Shown here: positions 1 through 7,182 of the stretch, one piece after another
Position numbering within the stretch: the stretch's first letter is position 1
How the letters are laid out: each line of letters opens with the position of its first letter
Assembly (NCBI GenBank): GCA_947470855.1
Contig: CANIUQ010000015.1
Coordinates: 1 to 37,053, forward strand
DNA length: 37,053 nt
Reading direction: 5' to 3'
Source: Opitutia bacterium
GTDB lineage: Bacteria > Verrucomicrobiota > Verrucomicrobiia > Opitutales > UBA953
Notes under the pieces: generated by a model
What the model was told of the DNA's origin: nothing
What the model saw: the letters and a program-made list of their open reading frames with translations, nothing else
Database searches by the model: none
Made by a program: the position numbers and the translations under genes

Positions 1-1
1 C

Positions 2-724
2 CAAGATGGAGGAAATAACAGCGACCAAAAAGATGCGAACGATGGCAAGGATATCGCGGCACGAGTCATTTTCCAACCTTGGGTAAACGATGAAGGTTCT
101 TCTCTTGCTGGACTTTCCTTCGGTGTGGGCGGTTCTTATGGATTGCAGGATACGAATGCTAAAGTAGGGTCAACCTATCGAACAGACGGTCAACAGACTT
201 TCTTTGCTTGGAGAGATACTGTTTTATCCACAGGTCGTGTTAGCCGAGTTTCTCCTCAGTTTTCCTACTACAACGGAGGATTTAGTTTGTTAGGAGAATA
301 TATTATTTCTCACACCGATGTAGGCTTAGCGGCTGGTTCACGTACCAAGTTAAAAAATGATGCTTGGCAGTTGGCTGCTGGTTATGTCCTCACGGGAGAG
401 AAAGCTTCTTATAAAGGTGTTGTGCCAGCTAATGATTTTGATCGTGCCTCGGGCTCCACGGGTGCGGTCGAACTGGTAGGACGAATCGCTTCTCTTGATG
501 TCGACAATAGCGCTTTCACCACGTTTGCTGATCGCGATAAAAGTGCAACGAAGGCTAATTCATACTCGGTGGGAGTGAATTGGTATCTCAGTAAAGTCAC
601 TCGACTCTCTTTGAACTACGCTCACACCAAGTTTGATTTAGCAGCAGGAGCCAATCCTGCTAGTACTGCGGTCATTAAAAATTCGGAAGACGCTGTTCTC
701 GCTCGTTTACAACTGAACTTCTAA
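2..724 (+). CDS. Phosphate-selective porin O/P-type outer-membrane protein, C-terminal part
   Basis: The reading frame is open from the left edge, so the gene is 5'-truncated and only about the last 240 residues are present. The protein shows alternating hydrophobic/polar strands typical of a beta-barrel (for example RLSLNYAHTKFDL) and ends in LARLQLNF, a terminal Phe as expected for a BAM-inserted outer-membrane protein. The start of the visible part (ARVIFQPWVND, then GLSFGVGGSYG) resembles the OprP/OprO porin family, which forms anion-selective trimeric channels. The next gene, a periplasmic binding protein, starts 22 nt downstream on the same strand, so the porin may supply the outer-membrane step for that ABC importer. 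The substrate cannot be read from this fragment. Family assignment is from recognition; the operon link is inference. Confidence 0.72.
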   Translation, partial: QDGGNNSDQKDANDGKDIAARVIFQPWVNDEGSSLAGLSFGVGGSYGLQDTNAKVGSTYRTDGQQTFFAWRDTVLSTGRVSRVSPQFSYYNGGFSLLGEYIISHTDVGLAAGSRTKLKNDAWQLAAGYVLTGEKASYKGVVPANDFDRASGSTGAVELVGRIASLDVDNSAFTTFADRDKSATKANSYSVGVNWYLSKVTRLSLNYAHTKFDLAAGANPASTAVIKNSEDAVLARLQLNF

Positions 725-746
725 ACCCTAGCATTCACCGTACATT

Positions 747-1781
747 ATGCGATATCCCTTAACCATCGCTCTGCTTTTGACGGCCAATCTTTTCGGAGCA
801 ACCGAGGAGCCGGTCGTCGTACGAGTTGGATTTTTCCCCAATCTGACTCATTCACCTGCTCTGGCTGCCCGTCAGTTAGAACGTGAAGGCAAGGATTGGC
901 ACCTTGCCCACCTTCCACCTGGTTCAAAGATTGAGTGGAAGTCTTTCAACGCTGGACCTTCGGCCATGGAGGCTCTTTTAGCGGGAGCCATCGATCTCAC
1001 TTACGTAGGACCCTCGCCAGTGATTAATGCACACGTGCGAACGAAAGGAAAAGAAATCCGTGTTTTAGCTCCTGTGGCTCGTGGTGGTAACGCACTCGTC
1101 GTCCGTAAAGAATTAGGGTTAAAGAAGCCACTCGATTTCTTGGGACGTCGCTTGGCCACTCCACAATTGGGTAACACTCAGGATATCGACGCCCGCGTGT
1201 GGTTAAAAAAAGGCGGATTAAAGGTGAATGTAAACGGAGGTGATGCACAGATTATTCCCGCCGCCAATGCTGAGTTAGTTCTGTTGTTTTCGCGAGGTGA
1301 TGTGGATGCTGCCTGGACGGTTGAACCTTGGGTGACTCGTTTAATTTCTGAGTTTGGTGGAGAAATTCTACTCGAAAATAAAGAATCGCTAATCACCATT
1401 CTAGCCTCATCGAAATCAGCTCTTGCCAAAAATCAGCGTGGCATTGAAGCCTTTGTCCGTTCGCATTATTTGTTAAGAGATCAATTATTAGCCAATCGCA
1501 CTTGGCATGAAAATCTCGTACGTAATGGTATCGGTGGCGAGACTCGCTCCGCCGCACCCAAAGCCGAAATTATCGGTCCAGCTCTGGGTCGGGTCATTCT
1601 AGACGCACGCGAAGATGGTCCAACTCGCCAACAGCGTTTGCTTGATTCATTCAAGCACGCCATCAAAGATTCCCAAGATTCAGGACTACTCAACGGCGAT
1701 GCTCCTATCGAACCTCTTCTGGAATCGTTGATACCAGATCCCGCTCCTGCTACTTCAACGAATCCGTCTCTAGCCAATTAA
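747..1781 (+). CDS. ABC transporter periplasmic substrate-binding protein, sulfonate/nitrate/taurine family
   Basis: This 344-residue protein has a short signal peptide (MRYPLTIALLLTANLFGA) and a full type-II binding-protein fold of the SsuA/TauA/NrtA (NMT1-like) group. Recognisable landmarks are VGFFPNLTHSPAL near the mature N-terminus, FNAGPSAMEALLAGAIDL around residues 67-85, GPSPVINA, ATPQLGNTQDI near residues 137-147, and GDVDAAWTVEPW, all typical of the aliphatic-sulfonate binding family. It would deliver its ligand to the ATPase/permease pair encoded just downstream. The ligand is uncertain (sulfonate, taurine, nitrate or a related anion). No Shine-Dalgarno motif precedes the ATG. A hairpin with a T-tract follows the stop codon, so this gene may be transcribed more than the rest of the operon. 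Confidence 0.85.
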   Translation: MRYPLTIALLLTANLFGATEEPVVVRVGFFPNLTHSPALAARQLEREGKDWHLAHLPPGSKIEWKSFNAGPSAMEALLAGAIDLTYVGPSPVINAHVRTKGKEIRVLAPVARGGNALVVRKELGLKKPLDFLGRRLATPQLGNTQDIDARVWLKKGGLKVNVNGGDAQIIPAANAELVLLFSRGDVDAAWTVEPWVTRLISEFGGEILLENKESLITILASSKSALAKNQRGIEAFVRSHYLLRDQLLANRTWHENLVRNGIGGETRSAAPKAEIIGPALGRVILDAREDGPTRQQRLLDSFKHAIKDSQDSGLLNGDAPIEPLLESLIPDPAPATSTNPSLAN

Positions 1782-1797
1782 GGGTTTGGAGAATGAG

Positions 1798-1840
1798 CGG
1801 GTTTACGGGGGTTATTCCTCCCTTGAACCCTTTTTTATTT
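1798..1840 (+). terminator. Putative intrinsic terminator or attenuator inside the ABC operon
   Basis: A G-rich arm starting GGGTTTACGGG (from 1799) can pair with the downstream CCTCCCTTGAACCC (ending at 1830), and the hairpin is followed directly by TTTTTTATTT (1831-1840). The outer GGGTT/AACCC and inner GGG/CCC pairs are clear, with some mismatches between them. It lies between the binding-protein stop and the ATPase start, so partial read-through would give more binding protein than ATPase. Function is inferred from structure only. Confidence 0.5.
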
Positions 1841-1899
1841 ATCTGTGCACTTGCCTAATCATTCAAACAAAGTGCAATTTTACCCTTCGGTTAAAATCC

Positions 1900-2697
1900 A
1901 TGTCATCTTCTAAAGATAGGGCTACGCCCGCCGCACTCACTCTGCGAAATGTTACCAAGCACTTCAATGGTGCAGCTGGTCACGTCACAGCGGTTGAGGA
2001 TATCTCACTTGATGTTCGCGAAGGGGAATTCTTGGTATTGGTAGGTCCCTCAGGCTGTGGGAAATCTACCCTGTTAAATCTACTCGCTGGATTAGAGCAT
2101 ACCGATGAGGGTAAAATTCAGTTGGGCGAAGAGCCTGTGCGTTCTCCTGGGCGCGATCGCTTGGTCATGTTTCAGCAAGATGCCTTGTTCCCTTGGTTAA
2201 ATGCTTTGGAGAATGTCATGTTTGGGTTGCGTTTAAAGCCTGACTTAACGGAAGAGGAGCGACTCGAGGCTGCGCGTTATTACCTGACCTTGGTTGGCTT
2301 GGGAGATAAGGAAAAAGCTCGTCCTCATGAACTTTCTGGAGGAATGCGTCAGCGCGTGGCTTTAGCTCGTTCCCTTGCTCCGAATCCACGCGTGCTTCTC
2401 ATGGATGAGCCTTTTTCAGCTTTAGATGCTCTGACGCGGGATCAACTTTATGGTGACATTCAAAAGATATTCATGAACCGGAAGAAGACGATTATCTTGG
2501 TCACACATAATATTCGCGAAGCAGTGTGTTTGGGTGATCGGGTTGTTTTGCTTTCTCCCCACCCTGGGCGTATCCAACAAATTTTTGATATCAAACTTCC
2601 TCGACCACGGCGGATGAATGACCCCGCTCTCGCCACCTTGGCGGCGGAAGTCACCGCCGCACTTTCCTCCCATCTCGATTCCTCGAAGATTTCTTAA
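1900..2697 (+). CDS. ABC transporter ATP-binding protein, sulfonate/nitrate/taurine type
   Basis: This is the cytoplasmic ATPase of the importer. From the ATG at 1900 the protein has 265 residues: Walker A GPSGCGKST (49-57), Q-loop FQQDALFPW (91-99), signature LSGGMRQRVALARSLA (145-160), Walker B RVLLMDEP (164-171) and switch His203. This is the SsuB/TauB/NrtD layout. The frame stays open upstream to 1786, but the extra 38 residues overlap the hairpin and T-tract and lack family similarity, so 1900 is the better start. There is no Shine-Dalgarno sequence (TTAAAATCC precedes the ATG). The permease starts 1 nt after the stop, so the two are surely co-translated. Confidence 0.92.
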   Translation: MSSSKDRATPAALTLRNVTKHFNGAAGHVTAVEDISLDVREGEFLVLVGPSGCGKSTLLNLLAGLEHTDEGKIQLGEEPVRSPGRDRLVMFQQDALFPWLNALENVMFGLRLKPDLTEEERLEAARYYLTLVGLGDKEKARPHELSGGMRQRVALARSLAPNPRVLLMDEPFSALDALTRDQLYGDIQKIFMNRKKTIILVTHNIREAVCLGDRVVLLSPHPGRIQQIFDIKLPRPRRMNDPALATLAAEVTAALSSHLDSSKIS

Positions 2698-2698
2698 G

Positions 2699-3469
2699 AT
2701 GAAGTTACATCGTTCAGTCATACCCACTTTGCTTGCCCTTCTTTTTGTGGGTGGTTGGGAGTGGTTTGTGCGCTTTGGCCACGTGAATGAAGTACTCGTT
2801 CCCCCTCCCTCGCATATTTTAAGTTGGTTCTGGGAGTCTTTGCGTAATGGCGAAATTCTTTCTGCCACTCTCGTAACCATGCGTCGATTGCTCATCGGTT
2901 TTGCCATTGGTGCCGCGCTCGGTATCCCGCTCGGAGCTCTTTGTGCTCGGGTGCGATGGGTGCGAGATACGTTAGGAGTGCTCGCTTTAGGCCTACAAAC
3001 CCTTCCTTCAGTATGCTGGGTGCCATTAGCCTTACTGTGGTTTGGCCAGCAAGAGTCAGCGGTTCTTTTCGTTGTTGTGATGGGTACCGTGTGGGCGGTC
3101 GTTATTGCTGTTCAGGAATCTGTTCTCAGCGTGCATCCTTTGTATCTTCGGGCAGCGATGACGATGGGGTCAAAGGGCACGCATCTTTGGACGCACGTGA
3201 TTTTTCCCGCTGCATTGCCTGGGATTTTGAGTGGCATGAAACAAGGTTGGGCATTTGCATGGCGCTCATTGATGGCCGCTGAAATCTTCGTTGTTATCCT
3301 CACAGGTTTTGGCCTAGGTTCTCTTCTGCACGCAGGTCGAGAGTTGCTCCGTATGGATCAAGTCATGGGGGTGATGGTTGTTGTTGTTGCCGTGGGCTTG
3401 CTAGCTGATTTGATATTCTTTGCTCCGATTGAACGTTGGTTGCGTCGTTCACGTGGTTTAGAACGTTAA
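2699..3469 (+). CDS. ABC transporter permease, sulfonate/nitrate/taurine type
   Basis: This 256-residue inner-membrane permease has about six hydrophobic segments and the binding-protein-dependent transport domain. The EAA-type loop that contacts the ATPase is visible (AAMTMGSKGTHLWTHVIFP, then ALPGILSGMKQGWAFAWRS), as in SsuC/TauC/NrtB. The ATG at 2699 lies 1 nt after the ATPase stop. The open frame extends further upstream, but that part overlaps the ATPase tail and is proline/arginine-rich, so it is rejected. With the two preceding genes it completes an importer. No second permease or enzyme gene follows; Obg begins 49 nt later. Confidence 0.9.
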   Translation: MKLHRSVIPTLLALLFVGGWEWFVRFGHVNEVLVPPPSHILSWFWESLRNGEILSATLVTMRRLLIGFAIGAALGIPLGALCARVRWVRDTLGVLALGLQTLPSVCWVPLALLWFGQQESAVLFVVVMGTVWAVVIAVQESVLSVHPLYLRAAMTMGSKGTHLWTHVIFPAALPGILSGMKQGWAFAWRSLMAAEIFVVILTGFGLGSLLHAGRELLRMDQVMGVMVVVVAVGLLADLIFFAPIERWLRRSRGLER

Positions 3470-3518
3470 GTTCGTTTCCTCCTCGCTCTTTTGTTTTTCG
3501 CCGACCACACTCGGGACG

Positions 3519-4643
3519 ATGTTTATCGACGAAGCCAAAGTCATTTTAAAGTCAGGGGCGGGTGGCCATGGCTGCGTGAGTTTTCGTCGTGAAAAATTCA
3601 TTCCCAAAGGCGGGCCTGACGGAGGCAACGGAGGTAAGGGGGGCGACGTTGTTATACTCTGTGATCAAAACGAGGGCGATCTTGAGTCCTACCGTTGGCA
3701 ACCTCATCGTTCCGCTCGCAATGGTTCACCAGGTATGGGACGGCAGTGTGCTGGACCAAATGGTGAGGACTTGATTTTACGTGTTCCCCCTGGAACACAG
3801 GTACTCGATCATGAAACGGGTCGTTTGCTTGCAGAACTGACGGAACATAATGAAAGAGTGATTTTACTGGCGGGAGGTAAAGGAGGGTTGGGGAATATGA
3901 ATTTTAAAAGTTCAGTAAACCAGGCACCTCGTCGAACCACCCCAGGCTACCCCGGAGAATCCGGAACCTTTCGTTTTGTTCTTAAAACTATCGCCGATAT
4001 CGGGTTGGTCGGTTTTCCTAACGCAGGTAAATCGACGCTAACCAATGTGTTAACGGCGGCTCGGCCAAAAATGGCCCCGTATCCCTTCACGACCTTACAT
4101 GTAAACGTGGGGGTTATTGAATACCCGCACTATCACGGCAGGATTTTTATGGCCGATATTCCAGGGTTAATCGAGGGAGCGCATGAAAACCGTGGCCTCG
4201 GTCATCAATTCTTACGTCATATCGAACGCTGTACTCTTTTAGTTTTTATTATCGATATGGCAGGCAGTGAGAATCGTAAGCCTTGGGAAGATTATCGAAT
4301 TCTCGACCGTGAGTTAAAGCTCTATTCTTCGGTTTTAGTCGGCAAACCGCGATTAATTGTAGCGAACAAAATGGATTTACCAGCTGCCGAAAAAAACCTC
4401 CAACTCTTTAAGAAGAAAGTGAAGGAGACAATTGTTCCGATTTCTTGTCATGCACGTTCTGGCCTTGATGATTTAAAGGCTGTCCTCTGGAAGGCGGTTA
4501 AGGTTTCACCTCAACAGCGCTCGTCTTTAAGTTCAGCCAAACCGAAATCTTCGGTGGCAAAGAAAGGGGCTAAAATCGTGAAGCCAAAGAAGTCAAAACC
4601 GGCTGCGAAGAAGGTTGTCTCGAAGAAAAAAGCGAAACGCTAA
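3519..4643 (+). CDS. obgE: Obg-family GTPase (ribosome assembly / stress GTPase)
   Basis: Obg is an essential ribosome-associated GTPase acting in 50S assembly and the stringent response. The 374-residue product has the glycine-rich Obg fold (about 1-158), then the G domain: G1 GFPNAGKST (165-173), G3 DIPGLIEGAHENRGLGHQFL (213-232), G4 NKMD (283-286) and G5 around SCHARS (309-314). In place of the C-terminal OCT domain of some homologues there is a basic tail (about 340-374) with 15 lysines in 34 residues. The ATG has no Shine-Dalgarno motif (upstream ACTCGGGACG). The TAA is immediately followed by the stop of the convergent msrB gene with no spacer. Confidence 0.96.
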   Translation: MFIDEAKVILKSGAGGHGCVSFRREKFIPKGGPDGGNGGKGGDVVILCDQNEGDLESYRWQPHRSARNGSPGMGRQCAGPNGEDLILRVPPGTQVLDHETGRLLAELTEHNERVILLAGGKGGLGNMNFKSSVNQAPRRTTPGYPGESGTFRFVLKTIADIGLVGFPNAGKSTLTNVLTAARPKMAPYPFTTLHVNVGVIEYPHYHGRIFMADIPGLIEGAHENRGLGHQFLRHIERCTLLVFIIDMAGSENRKPWEDYRILDRELKLYSSVLVGKPRLIVANKMDLPAAEKNLQLFKKKVKETIVPISCHARSGLDDLKAVLWKAVKVSPQQRSSLSSAKPKSSVAKKGAKIVKPKKSKPAAKKVVSKKKAKR

Positions 4644-5180
4644 TTATTTCTTTTCTGATTTCACTTCACGGAAAGTGAGTGATTCAGAATTCAAACAATA
4701 GCGTAAGCCAGTCGGACGGGGTCCATCCTCAAAAACGTGACCTAAGTGGCTGTCACAACGGGCACAAAGAATTTCCGTTCGCACCATCCCATGGCTACGA
4801 TCTTCGAGTGTCGCCACGTTTTGCTCAGCCACAGGCTGAAAAAAGCTCGGCCATCCTGTGCCTGAATTAAATTTTGCCGAAGAGGAAAAAAGAGGCAAAT
4901 CACAGCCAACACAGAAATAAATTCCCTCTTTTTTATTATCGAGAAGCGTCCCACAAAAAGGTCGTTCCGTGCCTTTGGCTCGGGTAATTACGTATTGCGA
5001 ACGGGTTAGTTGTTTAGCCCATTCTTCATCGGTTTTGATAATTTTATCGACCCATTGCGGAGCTCCGATTTTTCCGGAGGACTCTTCGAGTGCGACAAAA
5101 ACTTTTGGGGATGAGGGCATAGTGGAAGATGAGGCAAAAACCAAAAAGGGTAAGAGACTAAGAATCGAAAGTATTCTCAC
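4644..5180 (-). CDS. msrB: Peptide-methionine (R)-S-oxide reductase MsrB, probably exported
   Basis: MsrB reduces methionine-R-sulfoxide in proteins. The 178-residue product starts with a GTG and a signal-peptide-like stretch ([19 protein letters not shown]), suggesting periplasmic action. The catalytic domain has two zinc CxxC pairs (C90/C93 in FCVGCDLP and C139/C142 in CARCDSH), the GTGWPSF motif (107-113) and the catalytic cysteine C162 in [10 protein letters not shown]76 in ERPFCGTLL could be the resolving cysteine. It ends back-to-back with obgE and lies 18 nt behind the iron-sulfur carrier gene on the same strand. The enzyme assignment is firm; the location is inferred from the N-terminus. 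Confidence 0.94.
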   Translation of the reverse strand: MRILSILSLLPFLVFASSSTMPSSPKVFVALEESSGKIGAPQWVDKIIKTDEEWAKQLTRSQYVITRAKGTERPFCGTLLDNKKEGIYFCVGCDLPLFSSSAKFNSGTGWPSFFQPVAEQNVATLEDRSHGMVRTEILCARCDSHLGHVFEDGPRPTGLRYCLNSESLTFREVKSEKK

Positions 5181-5198
5181 TTCTGAGTATTAATAGGA

Positions 5199-5516
5199 TT
5201 AACTAAACGACTTACCGCAACCGCAGGTTTGTGACGCATTCGGATTACGGATTTCAAATCCTTTACCTTGTAATCCGTCATCAAAGTGCACGGTTGAGCC
5301 TTTGAGATAGGCGTAACTAACGGGGTCGACCAAAATTTTAAGTCCCTGACTTTCGCATTCGTGATCGCCTTCTTTACGAACATCAAAGGCCATGCCATAT
5401 TCAAAACCTGAGCATCCACCAGTCTCCACGAGGAGTCTCAGTAAAGATTCAGGGTTGGCTTGTTGAGAATGCAGTTGACGAATTTGTGCTGCCGCGGGTT
5501 CGGTTAATAAAATCAT
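5199..5516 (-). CDS. Iron-sulfur cluster insertion protein, HesB/IscA/ErpA family
   Basis: A-type carriers bind Fe-S clusters and pass them to apoproteins in the cytoplasm. The 105-residue protein carries the three conserved cysteines, one in ETGGCSGFEY and two in the C-terminal CGCGKSFS, and the usual length of the family. Whether it corresponds to ErpA, IscA or SufA cannot be settled because no isc or suf genes are in the window. A TTGACT lies at 5550-5545 on the minus strand, with a poor -10 (AACTAT) 17 nt further on and only 5 nt before the ATG. If this is a real promoter, the transcript would be nearly leaderless. The downstream neighbour is msrB. Confidence 0.92.
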   Translation of the reverse strand: MILLTEPAAAQIRQLHSQQANPESLLRLLVETGGCSGFEYGMAFDVRKEGDHECESQGLKILVDPVSYAYLKGSTVHFDDGLQGKGFEIRNPNASQTCGCGKSFS

Positions 5517-5567
5517 AACATATAGTTTACTCAGCCGTGGGTAGAGTCAAGTGACCCAGAAAATCCA

Positions 5568-6626
5568 TTAAAATTCGCAAGTTTGTTGGGTTTCTCGGGT
5601 GGGTCTTGCCACTAAACCTCGATAAGGTTCGACGGGGTAATGGGTTGAGGCCTGTGCACCAAGTAAAAATTCGTCACAGCACTGTAAAAGATCCCGCATG
5701 GTTTCCGTGCGTCGCATCGCATGCAGGAATTTACCTTCTGCATCCACGGCTAACCCAATAAAATTCAAAAACTTTTTGAGACGTCCGGCCTGTTTTTCCG
5801 TCGCTTTAGCTGCATCGCAGCAAACCTCGGCAAGTTCTTGAATATAAATTCGTACGTCTTGCAGGGTCGGTTGATACACCGGTTGGCCTTGCTGATGTTC
5901 ACGCCATTGTCGGAAGACCCATGGATTGCGAATGGCATGTCGTCCCATCATCATTCCCCAAGCTCCTGTTTCTTTGAGCAAGTGCGTCGCCTTTTGCGCT
6001 GAAGTGACGTCGCCATTGGCAATGACGGGGCAGGGCACTGACCGAACGGCATGAGCAATGGCGGAATAATCAACCTCCGACCAATACATTCCTTTAACCG
6101 TTCGTCCATGGACGGTCAGTAAATCGACTCGATGTTTGGCAATGAGAGATAAAATGCGGTCGAAATGTTGCATGCCATCAAATCCAATTCGCATTTTGAC
6201 GGTAAATGTTCCCGCAATGGCTGCCCGCATTGCTCCTAAAATTTGGTCAATTTTTTCAGGATCTCTTAAAAGCCCCCCGCCTACATTTTTTCGATAAACT
6301 TTCGGAGCAGGACAACCCATATTTAAATCAATGCCAGCAATGGGCAATCGAGTTAAAAGATGAATCGTGCGGACGATATGAGGTACGTCTTCACCAATGA
6401 TTTGGGCAAAGACAGGTCTTCCAGTGGCATGGTTAAGAATGGAATCAACAATGGCTTCTTCGGGGGTGGAGGTTTCGTGAACCCGAAAATACTCGGTCAC
6501 AAACCAATCGGGTGCACCTCGTCGGCCAATCACTTGCATAAAGGCAGTGGTTGTGACATCTTGCATCGGTGCTAAAACCGATGGACGTGTTCCCTGTTGC
6601 AGGAGTGGAGGAGTGAAAGTATTCAC
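5568..6626 (-). CDS. dus: tRNA-dihydrouridine synthase
   Basis: Dus enzymes reduce uridines in the tRNA D-loop with FMN and NADPH. The 352-residue protein is a TIM barrel with the N-terminal flavin motif (LAPMQDVTTTAF), the active-site signature NMGCPAPKV with catalytic Cys105, VKMRIGFDG, TVHGRTVKGMYW, NGDVTSAQKA and the phosphate-binding GMMMGRHAIRNPWVF. The C-terminus is the helical tRNA-binding domain. It starts with GTG, and that codon overlaps the TGA of the upstream BFN-domain gene (GTGA), pointing to translational coupling. The exact subfamily is not assigned. Confidence 0.94.
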   Translation of the reverse strand: MNTFTPPLLQQGTRPSVLAPMQDVTTTAFMQVIGRRGAPDWFVTEYFRVHETSTPEEAIVDSILNHATGRPVFAQIIGEDVPHIVRTIHLLTRLPIAGIDLNMGCPAPKVYRKNVGGGLLRDPEKIDQILGAMRAAIAGTFTVKMRIGFDGMQHFDRILSLIAKHRVDLLTVHGRTVKGMYWSEVDYSAIAHAVRSVPCPVIANGDVTSAQKATHLLKETGAWGMMMGRHAIRNPWVFRQWREHQQGQPVYQPTLQDVRIYIQELAEVCCDAAKATEKQAGRLKKFLNFIGLAVDAEGKFLHAMRRTETMRDLLQCCDEFLLGAQASTHYPVEPYRGLVARPTRETQQTCEF

Positions 6627-7066
6627 GACTTTTTACGCAACCGGGCAAGTGTATCAGACATATCCTCGCAGGCATCCAAAACTTTGCGATTTAAGAAAAT
6701 AGGGCATTTTGTTTTGAGCGCCAAGACGAGGGCATCGCTGGGGCGTGCATCAATCTCCGCGATTTTCTTAGCAACGACACTCTCCTGCTTTACAACGATA
6801 CGGGCAAAGAAAACCCCGTCTTGGGCATCAACAATGACAATGTGACTGACTTTAGCCTCAAGGCCCACCAAGAGATTGACCATACAATCGTGAGTTTGTG
6901 GACGCTCAGGTTGTTTACCATTTTGCGCTGCGAGTAACGCCTCGCCGATGGTGGTATCGACCTGGATTACAATCGTTTTTTCTTTGGTAACTAGAAACAG
7001 AGCAGTCCCACCTTTTGTGGAAACAACTTCCACACTTTGCACGATAATGGGTTCAACTTCCTTCAT
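6623..7066 (-). CDS. BFN-domain (DUF151, bifunctional nuclease) family protein
   Basis: This 147-residue protein is built almost entirely of the BFN domain. Landmarks are the C-terminal signature EIDARPSDALVLALKTKCP and the following IFLNRKVLDACEDM. Family members are small soluble proteins; in plants a BFN protein has been reported as a nuclease, but the bacterial role is poorly defined. It is the first gene of a pair with dus (4-nt overlap) and faces the M3 peptidase gene across a 116-nt divergent spacer. That spacer contains a small AGGC-GCAA-GCCT hairpin. A function beyond the domain is not claimed. Confidence 0.85.
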   Translation of the reverse strand: MKEVEPIIVQSVEVVSTKGGTALFLVTKEKTIVIQVDTTIGEALLAAQNGKQPERPQTHDCMVNLLVGLEAKVSHIVIVDAQDGVFFARIVVKQESVVAKKIAEIDARPSDALVLALKTKCPIFLNRKVLDACEDMSDTLARLRKKS

Positions 7067-7182
7067 CCGTTCATCATCCTCAACTTAGGTTTAGGCGCAA
7101 GCCTGAGTGATGATTTGCGATAGAGTTAAGCGATTTTTGCAAGTGCCCTTGAAATCTTCTGTTAAACCTTCATCATGAAAGG

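Noticed and set aside
2422-2907. A 161-codon minus-strand open frame across the ABC ATPase and permease genes
   Set aside because: It lies antisense to two well-supported genes, has no recognisable domain, and its composition is what the opposite strand of conserved coding sequence gives.
7090-7125. AGGC-GCAA-GCCT hairpin in the divergent spacer before the M3 peptidase
   Set aside because: Short stem and no T-tract on either strand; too little to call a riboswitch, attenuator or terminator.
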